This document shows, in pieces, positions 14,792 to 23,770 of a DNA stretch of 33,192 bases. Source of the stretch: Ruminococcus sp. Its GTDB lineage: Bacteria; Bacillota; Clostridia; Lachnospirales; Lachnospiraceae. The translations under genes were made by a program, and so were the position numbers. The notes under the pieces were generated by a model, which ran no database searches, had not been told where the DNA came from, and saw nothing but the letters and a program-made list of their open reading frames with translations. Positions within the stretch are counted from its first letter, which is position 1. Every line of letters starts with the position of its first letter. The stretch spans positions 1-33,192 of the forward strand of contig JAHHTL010000026.1 in the NCBI GenBank assembly GCA_020024635.1, read 5' to 3'.

Positions 14792-17650
14792 TTAATCTCC
14801 AGATATTACAGTACCTAATGTAGATGCCTCACCTTTAATAATCTTATTTTCCTCAGCCAAGTTAAATTTTGCGCGAACAATATCTCTTCCAATCTCAGCT
14901 GCATACATCGAACTATATCCATTTGCAATTCTTACCGCTAAGGAAATCTCTGGTTTTTCTACTGGTGCAAATCCAACAAACAAACCATGATCGGGATGTA
15001 TTTTACTTTGCTGTGCAGTTCCCGTCTTTCCTGCCATGGAAATTCCCAGATTATCAAAAAGTGCTGTGTTATCAACCATCGCCTTCATTCCACCATGAAC
15101 GTAATTCCAAACACTTGAATCAATATCATCAATAACATCTGCAACAACCGGCTGGAACTGTTTGATCACTTTTCCATTTACATCGGTAATTTTATTTAAC
15201 AAAGATAAATTGTATATGGTACCTTTGTTTGCAATTGTCGCAACATAACGATCCAACTGACTCACTGTATAGTTATTAGTACCTTGTCCAATGGCAGACA
15301 AAACAGCGTATTCATCTGAAATTTTAGGTTCAGATTCCGGAATCTCCAGACCACTTTTTTCATCTAATCTGAATTTTTTTGCATATTTTTCAATCTTTTC
15401 AATTCCAAGATCGCTGTTAAATTTACCATCTTTATCCATACCTAACTGATAGCCGACCTCATAAAAGAAACAGTTGCAAGAAACTTCAAGTGCACCAACC
15501 ACATTTTGATATCCGTGTGCTCCTGGATAAATCCAACATTTTGGGTGTGGTGTAACTTTATCATACTCTCCATTACATACAAATTGTGTTCCGCCATCAA
15601 TCACATGCTCAGAAAGTCCTGCAACGGAGACTAACATTTTATATGTAGATCCCGGAGCTGTGCGTTCCTGTGTTGCATTGTTATAGAATGGTCTAGAAAG
15701 GCCTGTAACAAGCTGATTGTAATACTTTGCATCCATTGTATTTGTCAGACGGTTATTATCATAACCTGGATAAGAAACACATACTAACACCTGACCTGTA
15801 TTCGGATCACTGACTACTGCTGATGCCGTACATGGTTCTAATGCTAACTGTCCTGGGGTAATCTGCAAGGTCTTTATCTTTTCTCTTAACCAGTCATATG
15901 AACTCAAGCTTCCATCGGCGAGCCCATTATAAGCCCCTTCATCCATAGGTAATATACCTTGTTCATAGGAGATGGCACAAATCTGACCACCTGTGACACT
16001 TCCTAATTTTATAAGATGTTTGTAGAGAAGTTTGTCGAATTTACTATCTAATTCAAGATAATTTTCTAAAAATCCAACAATGCCATCCAAAATTTCTGTA
16101 GAATCATGATATTTCCCTTTTTGAATGTAATCTTCTAACTTGGAAGCATCGATCCAGTTTTTGGAAATAGCGTGATCTAAAAATTCTCTTAAACTAATAC
16201 TCTCTTCCGAATACCACTTTGTATACACTTCATCATCGGTATCTATTTTATCCCGAATTAATATTCCTGTACCGTCCAATAACACATCCTTATACAAATA
16301 GTACATATAATCTTTCATTGCATTAGAAAGATTTTTTTGCGCGTCTGCGTCTTTATTTTTTATTTCATTTAACAAATCTGAAATAGTATTCTTTTTATAT
16401 TCTTGAAATATGTTATTGACACTTTTTTCAACTGGTTTCGCATCTATCGCTTGAAAATGCCTATAGTCAATAATTTCATTCCCTATGAATGCATTATACG
16501 CATCATCCACTGGAATGATAATATTTGTTGCATCATTTTCGCTGGCTGGATCATAATTCATTACATTTCGTAGCTTCATCAATATAATTCCGGCAAGATG
16601 CTCTTCCAATATATGATAGGTCTGTTCCTGTAATTTTTTATCGATGGTAAGATACACATCATTTCCAGATTCTGAATCAATACTGTCTAGAACTTCTGTG
16701 ACTTTTCCAACACTGTCGACATAATATTTTTTTTGGCCTTTCTTCCCTTTTAACGTACTCTCCATCGTTTTTTCAAGTCCTGCTTTTCCAACAGTATCTG
16801 TTAATGAATATTTTTTCTTATTCGACTTGTCTAAGGAGTCATATTCATCTTGTGAGATGGTACCTGTGTATCCTAATATTGAAGCAAATGCCGGTCCATT
16901 TGCGTAACGTCGCATAGAATCTTCGGCAATATCAATTCCTCTTAAATGGTCTTTGTTTTCCATAATCGCTATGACAGTCTCTTCGGATACATCTTTCGCA
17001 AGTACCGCAGGAATGTATTTTTGGTAACTATTCAAACTGATCGCGTAACGCATATTAATCATTTTTAGGATATAATCTTTTGGATATTTTTTGATATCCA
17101 ATCCATAACCGTAATTTTTATCTGTACATAAATAGTTAATAATATCTTCCGCTGTTGAATTTTTCTGCTTTTCTGTCAACTCTCCGATTTCTCTGCACCC
17201 GTAGACATCCGCAACAAAACGCATTCTAAGAGTTTCATTTTGATTCAGAAATTCATACTGATCTGCTGAATTTAAAATTACTCCAAAATCACTGACTACA
17301 GAATCTCCGTTAGACTCCGCAATTGAAAGTACTTCGTCAAGTATTTCATTTAATATTTTATTTTTCTCAGAAGAGGATGGTATGTCATCTTCAATTGTGA
17401 TGGAATGTGCAATCTCATTATAAGCAAGCAACTCGCCATTTCGATCGTAGATATTTCCCCTTGTTCCTGAAATATCCTGTGTTTTTAATATCTGCAATTT
17501 AAAATTATCAAGATAATACTGTCCTTTTATAATCTGTAAATAAAAAACTCGTCCGATTAGTCCTAAAAACATGCAGAAAAAAAACAACATCAAAACAGAC
17601 AACCGTGATTGAAATACCTTGCTAATTTTTTCTTTTAAACTTTTAAACAC
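14792..17650 (-). CDS. mrdA: Class B penicillin-binding protein 2 (elongation transpeptidase) with large insertion
   Basis: This cross-linking transpeptidase of the elongation complex has about 952 residues, much longer than the 600-700 typical of PBP2. It has one N-terminal transmembrane segment (about 18-40) and a PBP dimerisation domain with the GNIYDRNGELLAYN and GIDIAEDSMRRYANG phrases. A helical, acidic insertion spans about residues 345-600. The transpeptidase domain follows, with S668-TYK671, an SCN motif (VSCNCFFYEVG) and K875-TG. The frame opens at TTG 17677. I prefer GTG 17650, which is 11 bases after AAGGAG and overlaps the mreD stop by 8 bases. RodA downstream is its glycosyltransferase partner. 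Confidence 0.92.
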   Translation of the reverse strand: MFKSLKEKISKVFQSRLSVLMLFFFCMFLGLIGRVFYLQIIKGQYYLDNFKLQILKTQDISGTRGNIYDRNGELLAYNEIAHSITIEDDIPSSSEKNKILNEILDEVLSIAESNGDSVVSDFGVILNSADQYEFLNQNETLRMRFVADVYGCREIGELTEKQKNSTAEDIINYLCTDKNYGYGLDIKKYPKDYILKMINMRYAISLNSYQKYIPAVLAKDVSEETVIAIMENKDHLRGIDIAEDSMRRYANGPAFASILGYTGTISQDEYDSLDKSNKKKYSLTDTVGKAGLEKTMESTLKGKKGQKKYYVDSVGKVTEVLDSIDSESGNDVYLTIDKKLQEQTYHILEEHLAGIILMKLRNVMNYDPASENDATNIIIPVDDAYNAFIGNEIIDYRHFQAIDAKPVEKSVNNIFQEYKKNTISDLLNEIKNKDADAQKNLSNAMKDYMYYLYKDVLLDGTGILIRDKIDTDDEVYTKWYSEESISLREFLDHAISKNWIDASKLEDYIQKGKYHDSTEILDGIVGFLENYLELDSKFDKLLYKHLIKLGSVTGGQICAISYEQGILPMDEGAYNGLADGSLSSYDWLREKIKTLQITPGQLALEPCTASAVVSDPNTGQVLVCVSYPGYDNNRLTNTMDAKYYNQLVTGLSRPFYNNATQERTAPGSTYKMLVSVAGLSEHVIDGGTQFVCNGEYDKVTPHPKCWIYPGAHGYQNVVGALEVSCNCFFYEVGYQLGMDKDGKFNSDLGIEKIEKYAKKFRLDEKSGLEIPESEPKISDEYAVLSAIGQGTNNYTVSQLDRYVATIANKGTIYNLSLLNKITDVNGKVIKQFQPVVADVIDDIDSSVWNYVHGGMKAMVDNTALFDNLGISMAGKTGTAQQSKIHPDHGLFVGFAPVEKPEISLAVRIANGYSSMYAAEIGRDIVRAKFNLAEENKIIKGEASTLGTVISGD

Positions 17651-18182
17651 TTCTGTCCGCACTCCTTTTTTCTTCAATTTCCAGTTTTTGCTTTACATAC
17701 AACAATAATGGATAAATCACTAGAGCAATCAATACCGTATAAACAAGTTCCTGCATGATCGTATGACTAAGGTAATAAGAATAATGAAAGTCACTTCGTA
17801 ACAAAAACATCGATAAATAAATAATATGCCCATAAATCAGTTCACTTCCTGAAATGAGTATAAGTGGAAGTTTAAAGTCTTCCTCATAAAAGTTTTTATA
17901 AAACATTCCATTGACATATCCTATCACCAAATAAACGAACGCATAAAATCCAAGAAAACTACCAAATTGAATGTCTAAAAGTAGTCCTGAAAAAAAGCCT
18001 ATAAACATTCCTTTTTTTTGCCCACACATAAATCCGAGGGTTGCTGTCAGTATTAATAAAAGATTCGGTCTAATGTTTGCCAATTCTAAAAAGGAGAACA
18101 CAGTACATTGTAATAAATAAAAAATGAAAATTGCCAATATATCATAGATACATCTTTTTATTTTCCATTTATTGATTCTCAT
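17643..18182 (-). CDS. mreD: Rod shape-determining protein MreD
   Basis: This 179-residue hydrophobic protein with about five membrane segments has the MreD phrases NIRPNLLLILTATLGFMCGQ and GFFSGLLLDIQFGSFLGFYAF. MreD is an integral membrane member of the elongasome that works with MreC. It lies between mreC and the PBP2 gene, as usual, and overlaps the latter by 8 bases with the start chosen here. Confidence 0.92.
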   Translation of the reverse strand: MRINKWKIKRCIYDILAIFIFYLLQCTVFSFLELANIRPNLLLILTATLGFMCGQKKGMFIGFFSGLLLDIQFGSFLGFYAFVYLVIGYVNGMFYKNFYEEDFKLPLILISGSELIYGHIIYLSMFLLRSDFHYSYYLSHTIMQELVYTVLIALVIYPLLLYVKQKLEIEEKRSADRSV

Positions 18183-18208
18183 GTTCTATTTCTCCCTTCT
18201 TATCTAAA

Positions 18209-19069
18209 TTACTTTTCATTTGTCAGATCCTGCTTTGTTTTCATAATCACAAGAACTTCTTGCAAATTTTTAAAATCCACCGCTGGGGTAATGTATCCAG
18301 ACCGAGTCAAATTATTAGAATCCACATTAATTTCGCTAATATAGCCTATCAAAATACCTTGCAAATATTTATTACTTATATGTGATGTTACAATCTGATC
18401 TCCTACCTGAATAACATGTTCATTGTTTTCCATACGATCAAATTTTATTTTCCCTTCATTGATCAATTTTAAATCCCCACTGACGATACAACGATCCGAG
18501 GTTGTTAATGCCATCCCGCTTAGATTACTAGAATCATCAATAATGGATCGAACGGTTGCCCAGTTTGGCCCCACTTTTGTAACAATTCCAACAAGTCCAC
18601 TTCCAGCAATGACGTTCATATCTTTTTTGATTCCATCGTTACTTCCTTTATCGATTGTGAACACATGAAACCAGTTATCTGATTCTGTTCCAATTACATG
18701 TGCTGCGGTTTTCTCATAATCCGCATAATTTTGATCCAGTTTCATTAATTCTTTGAGACGTTCCAGTTCATATTTTTCTTGCTGAAGATTATTATTTTCA
18801 ATTTGAAGAGTTTCGATCTTTTCTTTCAATTGTGCATTCTCTTTTTTTACATCTTGAAGTGTTGTAAAGTTTTCGCTTACATCACCAAGGAGGGTTCCCA
18901 TGTAGCTAATCCCTTGTTGCATGGGAATCACTGTAACGGCTGCAGCGGCTTTTAGTGGTCCTTGTATTTTTTCATAAAACATAGACAAGCCCATTAACAA
19001 AATACATGTTAACGTTAATCCTGCAAACCAATATTTATTTTTTGAATTTTTTTGATTTTTCTTCTTCAT
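18209..19069 (-). CDS. mreC: Rod shape-determining protein MreC
   Basis: This 286-residue elongasome protein has a short basic cytoplasmic tail, one transmembrane segment (about 13-31), a coiled coil (about 67-112) and then the two beta-barrel domains of MreC. The core phrases are DKGSNDGIKKDMNVIAGSGLVGIV and VGDQIVTSHISNKYLQGILIG. It activates PBP2 and links it to MreB. A GTG at 19084 is in frame, but AGGTGG fits the ATG at 19069 (11-base spacing), which I chose. The gene then starts 2 bases after the mreB stop. Confidence 0.93.
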   Translation of the reverse strand: MKKKNQKNSKNKYWFAGLTLTCILLMGLSMFYEKIQGPLKAAAAVTVIPMQQGISYMGTLLGDVSENFTTLQDVKKENAQLKEKIETLQIENNNLQQEKYELERLKELMKLDQNYADYEKTAAHVIGTESDNWFHVFTIDKGSNDGIKKDMNVIAGSGLVGIVTKVGPNWATVRSIIDDSSNLSGMALTTSDRCIVSGDLKLINEGKIKFDRMENNEHVIQVGDQIVTSHISNKYLQGILIGYISEINVDSNNLTRSGYITPAVDFKNLQEVLVIMKTKQDLTNEK

Positions 19070-19071
19070 AA

Positions 19072-20094
19072 TTATCTCAGCCACCTATAATTTTCATCTG
19101 TCATAGAATATGTCAGTTTTTTATATTTTGGATGATCTATCATCTCTTTTAATCCTCTTACAACACACAGTTCCGGTTGCTTTGCGACTACAATCTTACA
19201 CTTAAGCTTTTCTTGAAAATAAGAATCGATTCCTTCCATATTAGCAAGCCCACCACACAGAAAGATTCCTGTTCGGGTGACTTGCCTCTGAACATCCGGT
19301 GGAATCCTTCTTAACATCGCTTCGATGGAATTTATGTAATTTTCAAAAAAATCATTTATGGTATCTCGTATCGTATCTGCTGACACTGGTTTCATCTTTG
19401 GAAGTCCGCTGCAAAGATCTTTTCCTGCAACTAGAATATCTTTCTTTTGGGTGGAATCTAACATACCAAAATGTTTTCTAACATGTTCAGCTGTGGACTG
19501 ACCAATCAGGAATTCATAATTATGCTTGATCTTATTTACAATTGCTTGATCCATTTGAACTCCACCTGTCTTAATCCGACGGTTTAAAACAACACCACCT
19601 TGGGAGATTATCGAAAGCTCACAGCTTTCTCCTCCAAGATTCACAAGAAAAAGTCCTTTTTCTTCTAAAACAGGAATTCCCATACCTATTGCGGCAGCAA
19701 TTCCACGCTCTACTATATTTGCAGATTGGACATTCATTTTCGAGTAGCCCATCAGTTGCACAAAGGCACGCTTCTCTACTTTTGTAAGATCTGGAGAAAG
19801 TGCAATCAGATAGGAGCCTGCTCCCACTTTATATTCCTCTTTGGAAAATAAAATCTGCATAAATTTTTGCATCAACTCAAAATTTGCAATAACCCCAGCT
19901 TGCATTGGAAAGATTACTTGAATCAATTGTGGTGTTTTTCCGTGCATCGCATATGCTGCATCTCCAGCTGCAATAACTTTATGTTTATTTTTCACGGCAA
20001 TTGCATTTTTCACTTTCCATATACTATTTTTTTTTTGATCGTAAATCTTTAAATCATAAGTCCCAAAATCAAGACCATAGATATTTTTAGTCAT
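19072..20094 (-). CDS. mreB: MreB-like actin homologue with divergent nucleotide pocket
   Basis: This 340-residue actin-fold protein is in the mreB position. The phosphate-1 loop is LDFGTYDL (8-15) instead of the usual DLGTANT. The phosphate-2 loop is VNLGGESCEL (151-160) instead of DIGGGTTEV, with N152 replacing the usual Asp. The catalytic glutamate is kept as E129 (IVERGIAAAIG), and the adenosine motif is CGGLANMEGID. Canonical MreB forms membrane-bound double filaments that orient wall synthesis. This copy may bind or hydrolyse ATP differently. MreC and MreD follow directly, so a shape role is well supported by context. Other MreB copies elsewhere in the genome cannot be excluded. Confidence 0.87.
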   Translation of the reverse strand: MTKNIYGLDFGTYDLKIYDQKKNSIWKVKNAIAVKNKHKVIAAGDAAYAMHGKTPQLIQVIFPMQAGVIANFELMQKFMQILFSKEEYKVGAGSYLIALSPDLTKVEKRAFVQLMGYSKMNVQSANIVERGIAAAIGMGIPVLEEKGLFLVNLGGESCELSIISQGGVVLNRRIKTGGVQMDQAIVNKIKHNYEFLIGQSTAEHVRKHFGMLDSTQKKDILVAGKDLCSGLPKMKPVSADTIRDTINDFFENYINSIEAMLRRIPPDVQRQVTRTGIFLCGGLANMEGIDSYFQEKLKCKIVVAKQPELCVVRGLKEMIDHPKYKKLTYSMTDENYRWLR

Positions 20095-20110
20095 AACAAT
20101 GGATGCCCTT

Positions 20111-20803
20111 TCACATAATTTGCTCTTCTCTCATGCTGACATAGCAATGATTTCCAATTACAATATGATCGAGAAGTTCGATACCAATCAGCATACCTGC
20201 TTCCTTGATACGCCTCGTAATTAAGATATCTTCTTTACTTGGTGTCGGATCCCCACTTGGATGATTGTGGAGCAGAATAATGGAAACCGCATTTTTTTGC
20301 AATGCCTCTACAAATAATTCTCGTGGTGTTATCACTGCTGAATTTACAGTCCCTTTTGAGATATTCGTTTCTCCAATTAGTCTTGACTTTGTATTTAGTA
20401 AAAGAAGCTTCATCTCTTCTTGCCGTTCATGTCGCATATCTTCCATGTAATACTCTGCAATGGATGCGGGAGTGGAGAAATCAAGTCCTTTTCGAGCAGT
20501 TGCCTTGGCAAGCCGCTTTGTAAGTTCTGATAAACACACCAATTGAATAGCCTTTACTTTCCCAATTCCTTTAATCTTCATAAGCTGCTCTATATTCCAG
20601 TGATGAACGCTTAAAATCCCATCTCTTGCAAAAATAGGATTCAGTAGTTTTCTTGAAAGTTGTAATGCGGACTCTCCTCTTGTTCCTGTGCGCAACAAAA
20701 CAGCAAGTAACTCTGCATCTGTTAAATTACCCGCCCCAAACTGTTCACATTTTTCATATGGTCGCTCCTCTTTGGGAATCGACTTAATTGTATGATCTGA
20801 CAT
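20111..20803 (-). CDS. radC: RadC/JAB-domain protein
   Basis: This 230-residue protein has a helix-hairpin-helix region (around LMKIKGIGKVKAIQL) and a C-terminal JAMM metalloprotease-like domain with H179-N-H181-PSG-D185. The RadC name is historical: a repair role has not held up in E. coli or Bacillus, and the function is unknown. The ATG at 20803 is preceded by GGTGGGAG. The frame extends 8 codons upstream, but without a ribosome binding site. The gene lies 16 bases before mreB, matching the radC-mreB order in Bacillus. Confidence 0.92.
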   Translation of the reverse strand: MSDHTIKSIPKEERPYEKCEQFGAGNLTDAELLAVLLRTGTRGESALQLSRKLLNPIFARDGILSVHHWNIEQLMKIKGIGKVKAIQLVCLSELTKRLAKATARKGLDFSTPASIAEYYMEDMRHERQEEMKLLLLNTKSRLIGETNISKGTVNSAVITPRELFVEALQKNAVSIILLHNHPSGDPTPSKEDILITRRIKEAGMLIGIELLDHIVIGNHCYVSMREEQIM

Positions 20804-20841
20804 AGTTCTCCCACCTGCAATGTCCACGATACATAAAATAT

Positions 20842-20850
20842 ATTATCACA
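20842..20850 (-). promoter_or_regulatory. Extended -10 promoter before radC/mreB
   Basis: On the minus strand, TG-T-GATAAT (-10 hexamer 20847-20842) lies in the 77-base gap between the flavoprotein stop and the radC start. No good -35 is visible. It probably gives extra transcription to radC and the mre genes. Confidence 0.42.
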
Positions 20851-20880
20851 AATAAAAAATACTGTATAGGTCTGCATCCA

Positions 20881-22509
20881 TTAATTTTCTGTGAATTCTT
20901 CCAACACCTCTATATTCCAATTTTGAAGAATTGCCTCCGCAACTTTCATTCCATCCATAGCTGCAGATGTAATTCCGCCTGCATATCCTGCTCCTTCCCC
21001 ACATGGATAAAGGCCTTTCACATTACTTTCAAAAAGTTCATCTCTATGAATCTTTACCGGTGATGAAGTTCGACTTTCTACTGCGGACAAAATTGCATCC
21101 GGCCTAGAAAATCCCTGTATTTTTTTCCCCATCGCAAGAATTCCTTCCTCAATGGAACGGGATAAAAATTCTGGAAATATGCTTCTTACATTACTGAGTT
21201 TATAGGCACCTTTTATCTGTGGTTTCACCTCTCCTAGCTTGGTAGTTTCTTTATTCTCTTGAAAATCTCCAAAGCACTGTACGGGTACTTTTCCTTCTCC
21301 TACTTGATATGCTTTTTCTTCTAAGTTTCTTTGAAATTCCACACCAGAAAGGGGATGCTCTTCTCCAAAATCTTTTGGGGAAACTGTAACAATGACTGCA
21401 CTATTGGCATTTTGCCCATCCCTCTTTTGATAACTCATTCCGTTAACAGCAAGACGCTTTTCCTCCGAAGACGCATTTACCACATACCCACCTGGACACA
21501 TACAAAAAGTATATGCCCCGCGCCCATCTTCTAGCTGGGTTGTCAGCTTATATGCCGCTACCGGAAGATCTTTCAAGGTTTCCCTTCCATACTGACACTG
21601 ATTAATCATTGTTTGTGGGTGCTCAATACGAACTCCAACCGCAAATGGTTTTGAACGCATATGCAACTGACGCTCATACAACATTTGAAAAGTGTCTCTG
21701 GCACTGTGTCCAATGGCAAGTACGAGTAAATCGGTGGCAATTTTTTTTGTTTCGTTAATTGTTATTTCCGCAATCTTTTTTTCCGAACCAACAACATCCA
21801 GTGCAAGGTCTGTCATTTGACTATGAAACTGAACCTCGCCTCCTAAGTTTTCAATTTCATTTCTCATATTTTTGACAACATCTACCAAAACGTCTGTACC
21901 GATGTGTGGTTTATTTTCATATAAAATGCATTCTGGCGCTCCAAACTTTACAAAAGTTTCCAACACAAATTGATTTCGTCCAAAAACATCTTTCACAAGT
22001 GTGTTTAATTTCCCATCCGAAAATGTTCCGGCACCGCCTTCTCCAAATTGAACATTCGAAGACACATTTAAGTTCCCTGTATTCCAAAAATGTTCTACGT
22101 CTTTTGTTCGTTCTTCTACACTTCCACCACGTTCAAAAAGAATCGGGCGACATCCTGCGTTTGCAAGCAAGTATGTGCAAAAAAGTCCTGCCGGCCCACT
22201 GCCTATAACAACTGGACGTTTTCTACTTTTTTTCCCTTCGGTTTGTTTCCCTGGCAGCACATATTTTGTTTCCCTCACAATTTGTATTTTATTTTTCAGT
22301 CTTTTTTTTATCCGCTCTTCCTGTGTTGTTAAAACATCTATCGAATAAGAAAAATAAATATCTGGTTTTTTTCTGGCATCAATGGATTGCTTATGAATCT
22401 TTATGAGAGTAATCTGTTCCTTCGGTATCCGAAGAAACTGGCTCACTTTCTCTTGCAACTCTTCAAAACTATGCCCCGGATGCATTTTTAACTGATTAAT
22501 TCTTATCAT
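20881..22509 (-). CDS. FAD-dependent dehydrogenase (COG2509 type)
   Basis: This 542-residue flavoprotein belongs to the uncharacterised NAD(FAD)-utilising dehydrogenase group. After an N-terminal domain of about 95 residues it has the dinucleotide-binding motif VIGSGPAGLF (101-110), the FGEGGAGTFSDGKLNT phrase typical of this group, and the FAD-contacting end LYPCGEGAGYAGGI. The substrate is unknown. The open frame reaches 22650. The start at 22509 (MIRINQLKMHPGH) has GGGAG at ideal spacing and gives the family's normal length. It overlaps the stop of the previous gene by 14 bases, so the two flavoproteins are co-translated. Confidence 0.92.
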   Translation of the reverse strand: MIRINQLKMHPGHSFEELQEKVSQFLRIPKEQITLIKIHKQSIDARKKPDIYFSYSIDVLTTQEERIKKRLKNKIQIVRETKYVLPGKQTEGKKSRKRPVVIGSGPAGLFCTYLLANAGCRPILFERGGSVEERTKDVEHFWNTGNLNVSSNVQFGEGGAGTFSDGKLNTLVKDVFGRNQFVLETFVKFGAPECILYENKPHIGTDVLVDVVKNMRNEIENLGGEVQFHSQMTDLALDVVGSEKKIAEITINETKKIATDLLVLAIGHSARDTFQMLYERQLHMRSKPFAVGVRIEHPQTMINQCQYGRETLKDLPVAAYKLTTQLEDGRGAYTFCMCPGGYVVNASSEEKRLAVNGMSYQKRDGQNANSAVIVTVSPKDFGEEHPLSGVEFQRNLEEKAYQVGEGKVPVQCFGDFQENKETTKLGEVKPQIKGAYKLSNVRSIFPEFLSRSIEEGILAMGKKIQGFSRPDAILSAVESRTSSPVKIHRDELFESNVKGLYPCGEGAGYAGGITSAAMDGMKVAEAILQNWNIEVLEEFTEN

Positions 22510-23746
22510 TTTTTCTCCCTTTAATCGCTCCATTCGTTGCGGCAGCCTTTCCGGCCATATATCCGCTTGACCAAGCCCATTGTAAATTGTATCCTCCACA
22601 GATTCCATCCACATCAAGAATTTCTCCGGTAAAATACAATCCCGGAACAATCCGTGATTCCAAAGATTCTATCCGTACTTCTTTTGTATCAACTCCACCT
22701 GCGCATACTTGTGCCTGTTCAAAGGAATTTGTTTCTTTTATTTCTACTTCAAACTGTTGAATGAGTGTCTCAAGATTGCCTATTTCTTCATTTGTACACG
22801 TCCCTACAGGTTTGTTTTTATCAATTGCGGAACATTTGAGAAAAAGATCACATAATTTTTTGTGAAACATTCCAATCAGAAACTCCCCAACCGTTTTTTG
22901 TGGCCTTGTTTCCAAGCGCTTCAAAAGAAAATAGTGGAATTGCTCATTTGTAAAACCAGGCATAAAATTAAGAATCGCTGTAACTTTTTTGTGTTGATAT
23001 AGTCCAAGAGCTGCATAACGACTTACTTGAAAAACTGGAATTCCGGAAATTCCGTAATTCGTAAGTTGAATTTCGCCGGTATCCTCCGCCACACAATCTT
23101 GATCAATATAAAGAGAAACTGTACCGTTTACACGAACTCCGGCGATTGCTTTGTAAAAGTTTTCCTTACATCGCAGTTGCACCAATGCCGGCAAAACAGG
23201 AATAAGATGATGTCCCAGCTGTTTAGCTAGATCATACCCATTTCCATCTGACCCTGTCACAGGAGCCGCTTTTGATCCTGTAGATAAAATGACTCTATCT
23301 GCTTTTATCATCCCTTGGTTGGTTTGGATCTTAAATCCTTTTTTTCCGGGAAGAATTTGCATACACTTATGTTCTGTCAAAACCTGTACATGAAGTCGCT
23401 CTATTTCCATTCTAAGAACATCTAACACTGCCGTCGCCTGATCCGAATATGGATACATATATCCATTGCGATTTTTGGAATATATGCCAAGTTCCAAAAA
23501 GAAGGCGATTACATTTTGTGCAGAAAAATTTTCTATGATTTTCCATGGAAAACTTTCGTTTTCAGAACGGTAAAATTGAGGTTCCTGCGCAAGGTTAGTA
23601 AAATTACATCTTCCGTTTCCTGTAGACAATATTTTTTTCCCAATACGGTCTTTTTGTTCTAAAATTGTAACCTTGGCCCCTTCTCTTGCCGCTATAATAG
23701 CTGCCATTATCCCAGATGCCCCCGCTCCAACTACCACAATATTCAT
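22496..23746 (-). CDS. HI0933/BaiN-family flavoprotein
   Basis: This 416-residue FAD-dependent oxidoreductase has the Rossmann motif VVGAGASGIMAA (4-15). The family signature GKKILSTGNGRCNFTN comes next, with a second FAD contact ILDVDGICGGYNLQWAWSSG near the C-terminus. Members are annotated as NAD(P)/FAD-dependent oxidoreductases. BaiN, a bile-acid dehydroxylation protein, is a relative, but nothing here indicates a bile-acid role. An excellent AGGAGGTGA site precedes the ATG. The short Arg/Lys-rich C-terminus overlaps the next flavoprotein gene. Confidence 0.94.
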   Translation of the reverse strand: MNIVVVGAGASGIMAAIIAAREGAKVTILEQKDRIGKKILSTGNGRCNFTNLAQEPQFYRSENESFPWKIIENFSAQNVIAFFLELGIYSKNRNGYMYPYSDQATAVLDVLRMEIERLHVQVLTEHKCMQILPGKKGFKIQTNQGMIKADRVILSTGSKAAPVTGSDGNGYDLAKQLGHHLIPVLPALVQLRCKENFYKAIAGVRVNGTVSLYIDQDCVAEDTGEIQLTNYGISGIPVFQVSRYAALGLYQHKKVTAILNFMPGFTNEQFHYFLLKRLETRPQKTVGEFLIGMFHKKLCDLFLKCSAIDKNKPVGTCTNEEIGNLETLIQQFEVEIKETNSFEQAQVCAGGVDTKEVRIESLESRIVPGLYFTGEILDVDGICGGYNLQWAWSSGYMAGKAAATNGAIKGRKNDKN

Positions 23747-23770
23747 TTCGTCACCTCCTGACGATTCTAG

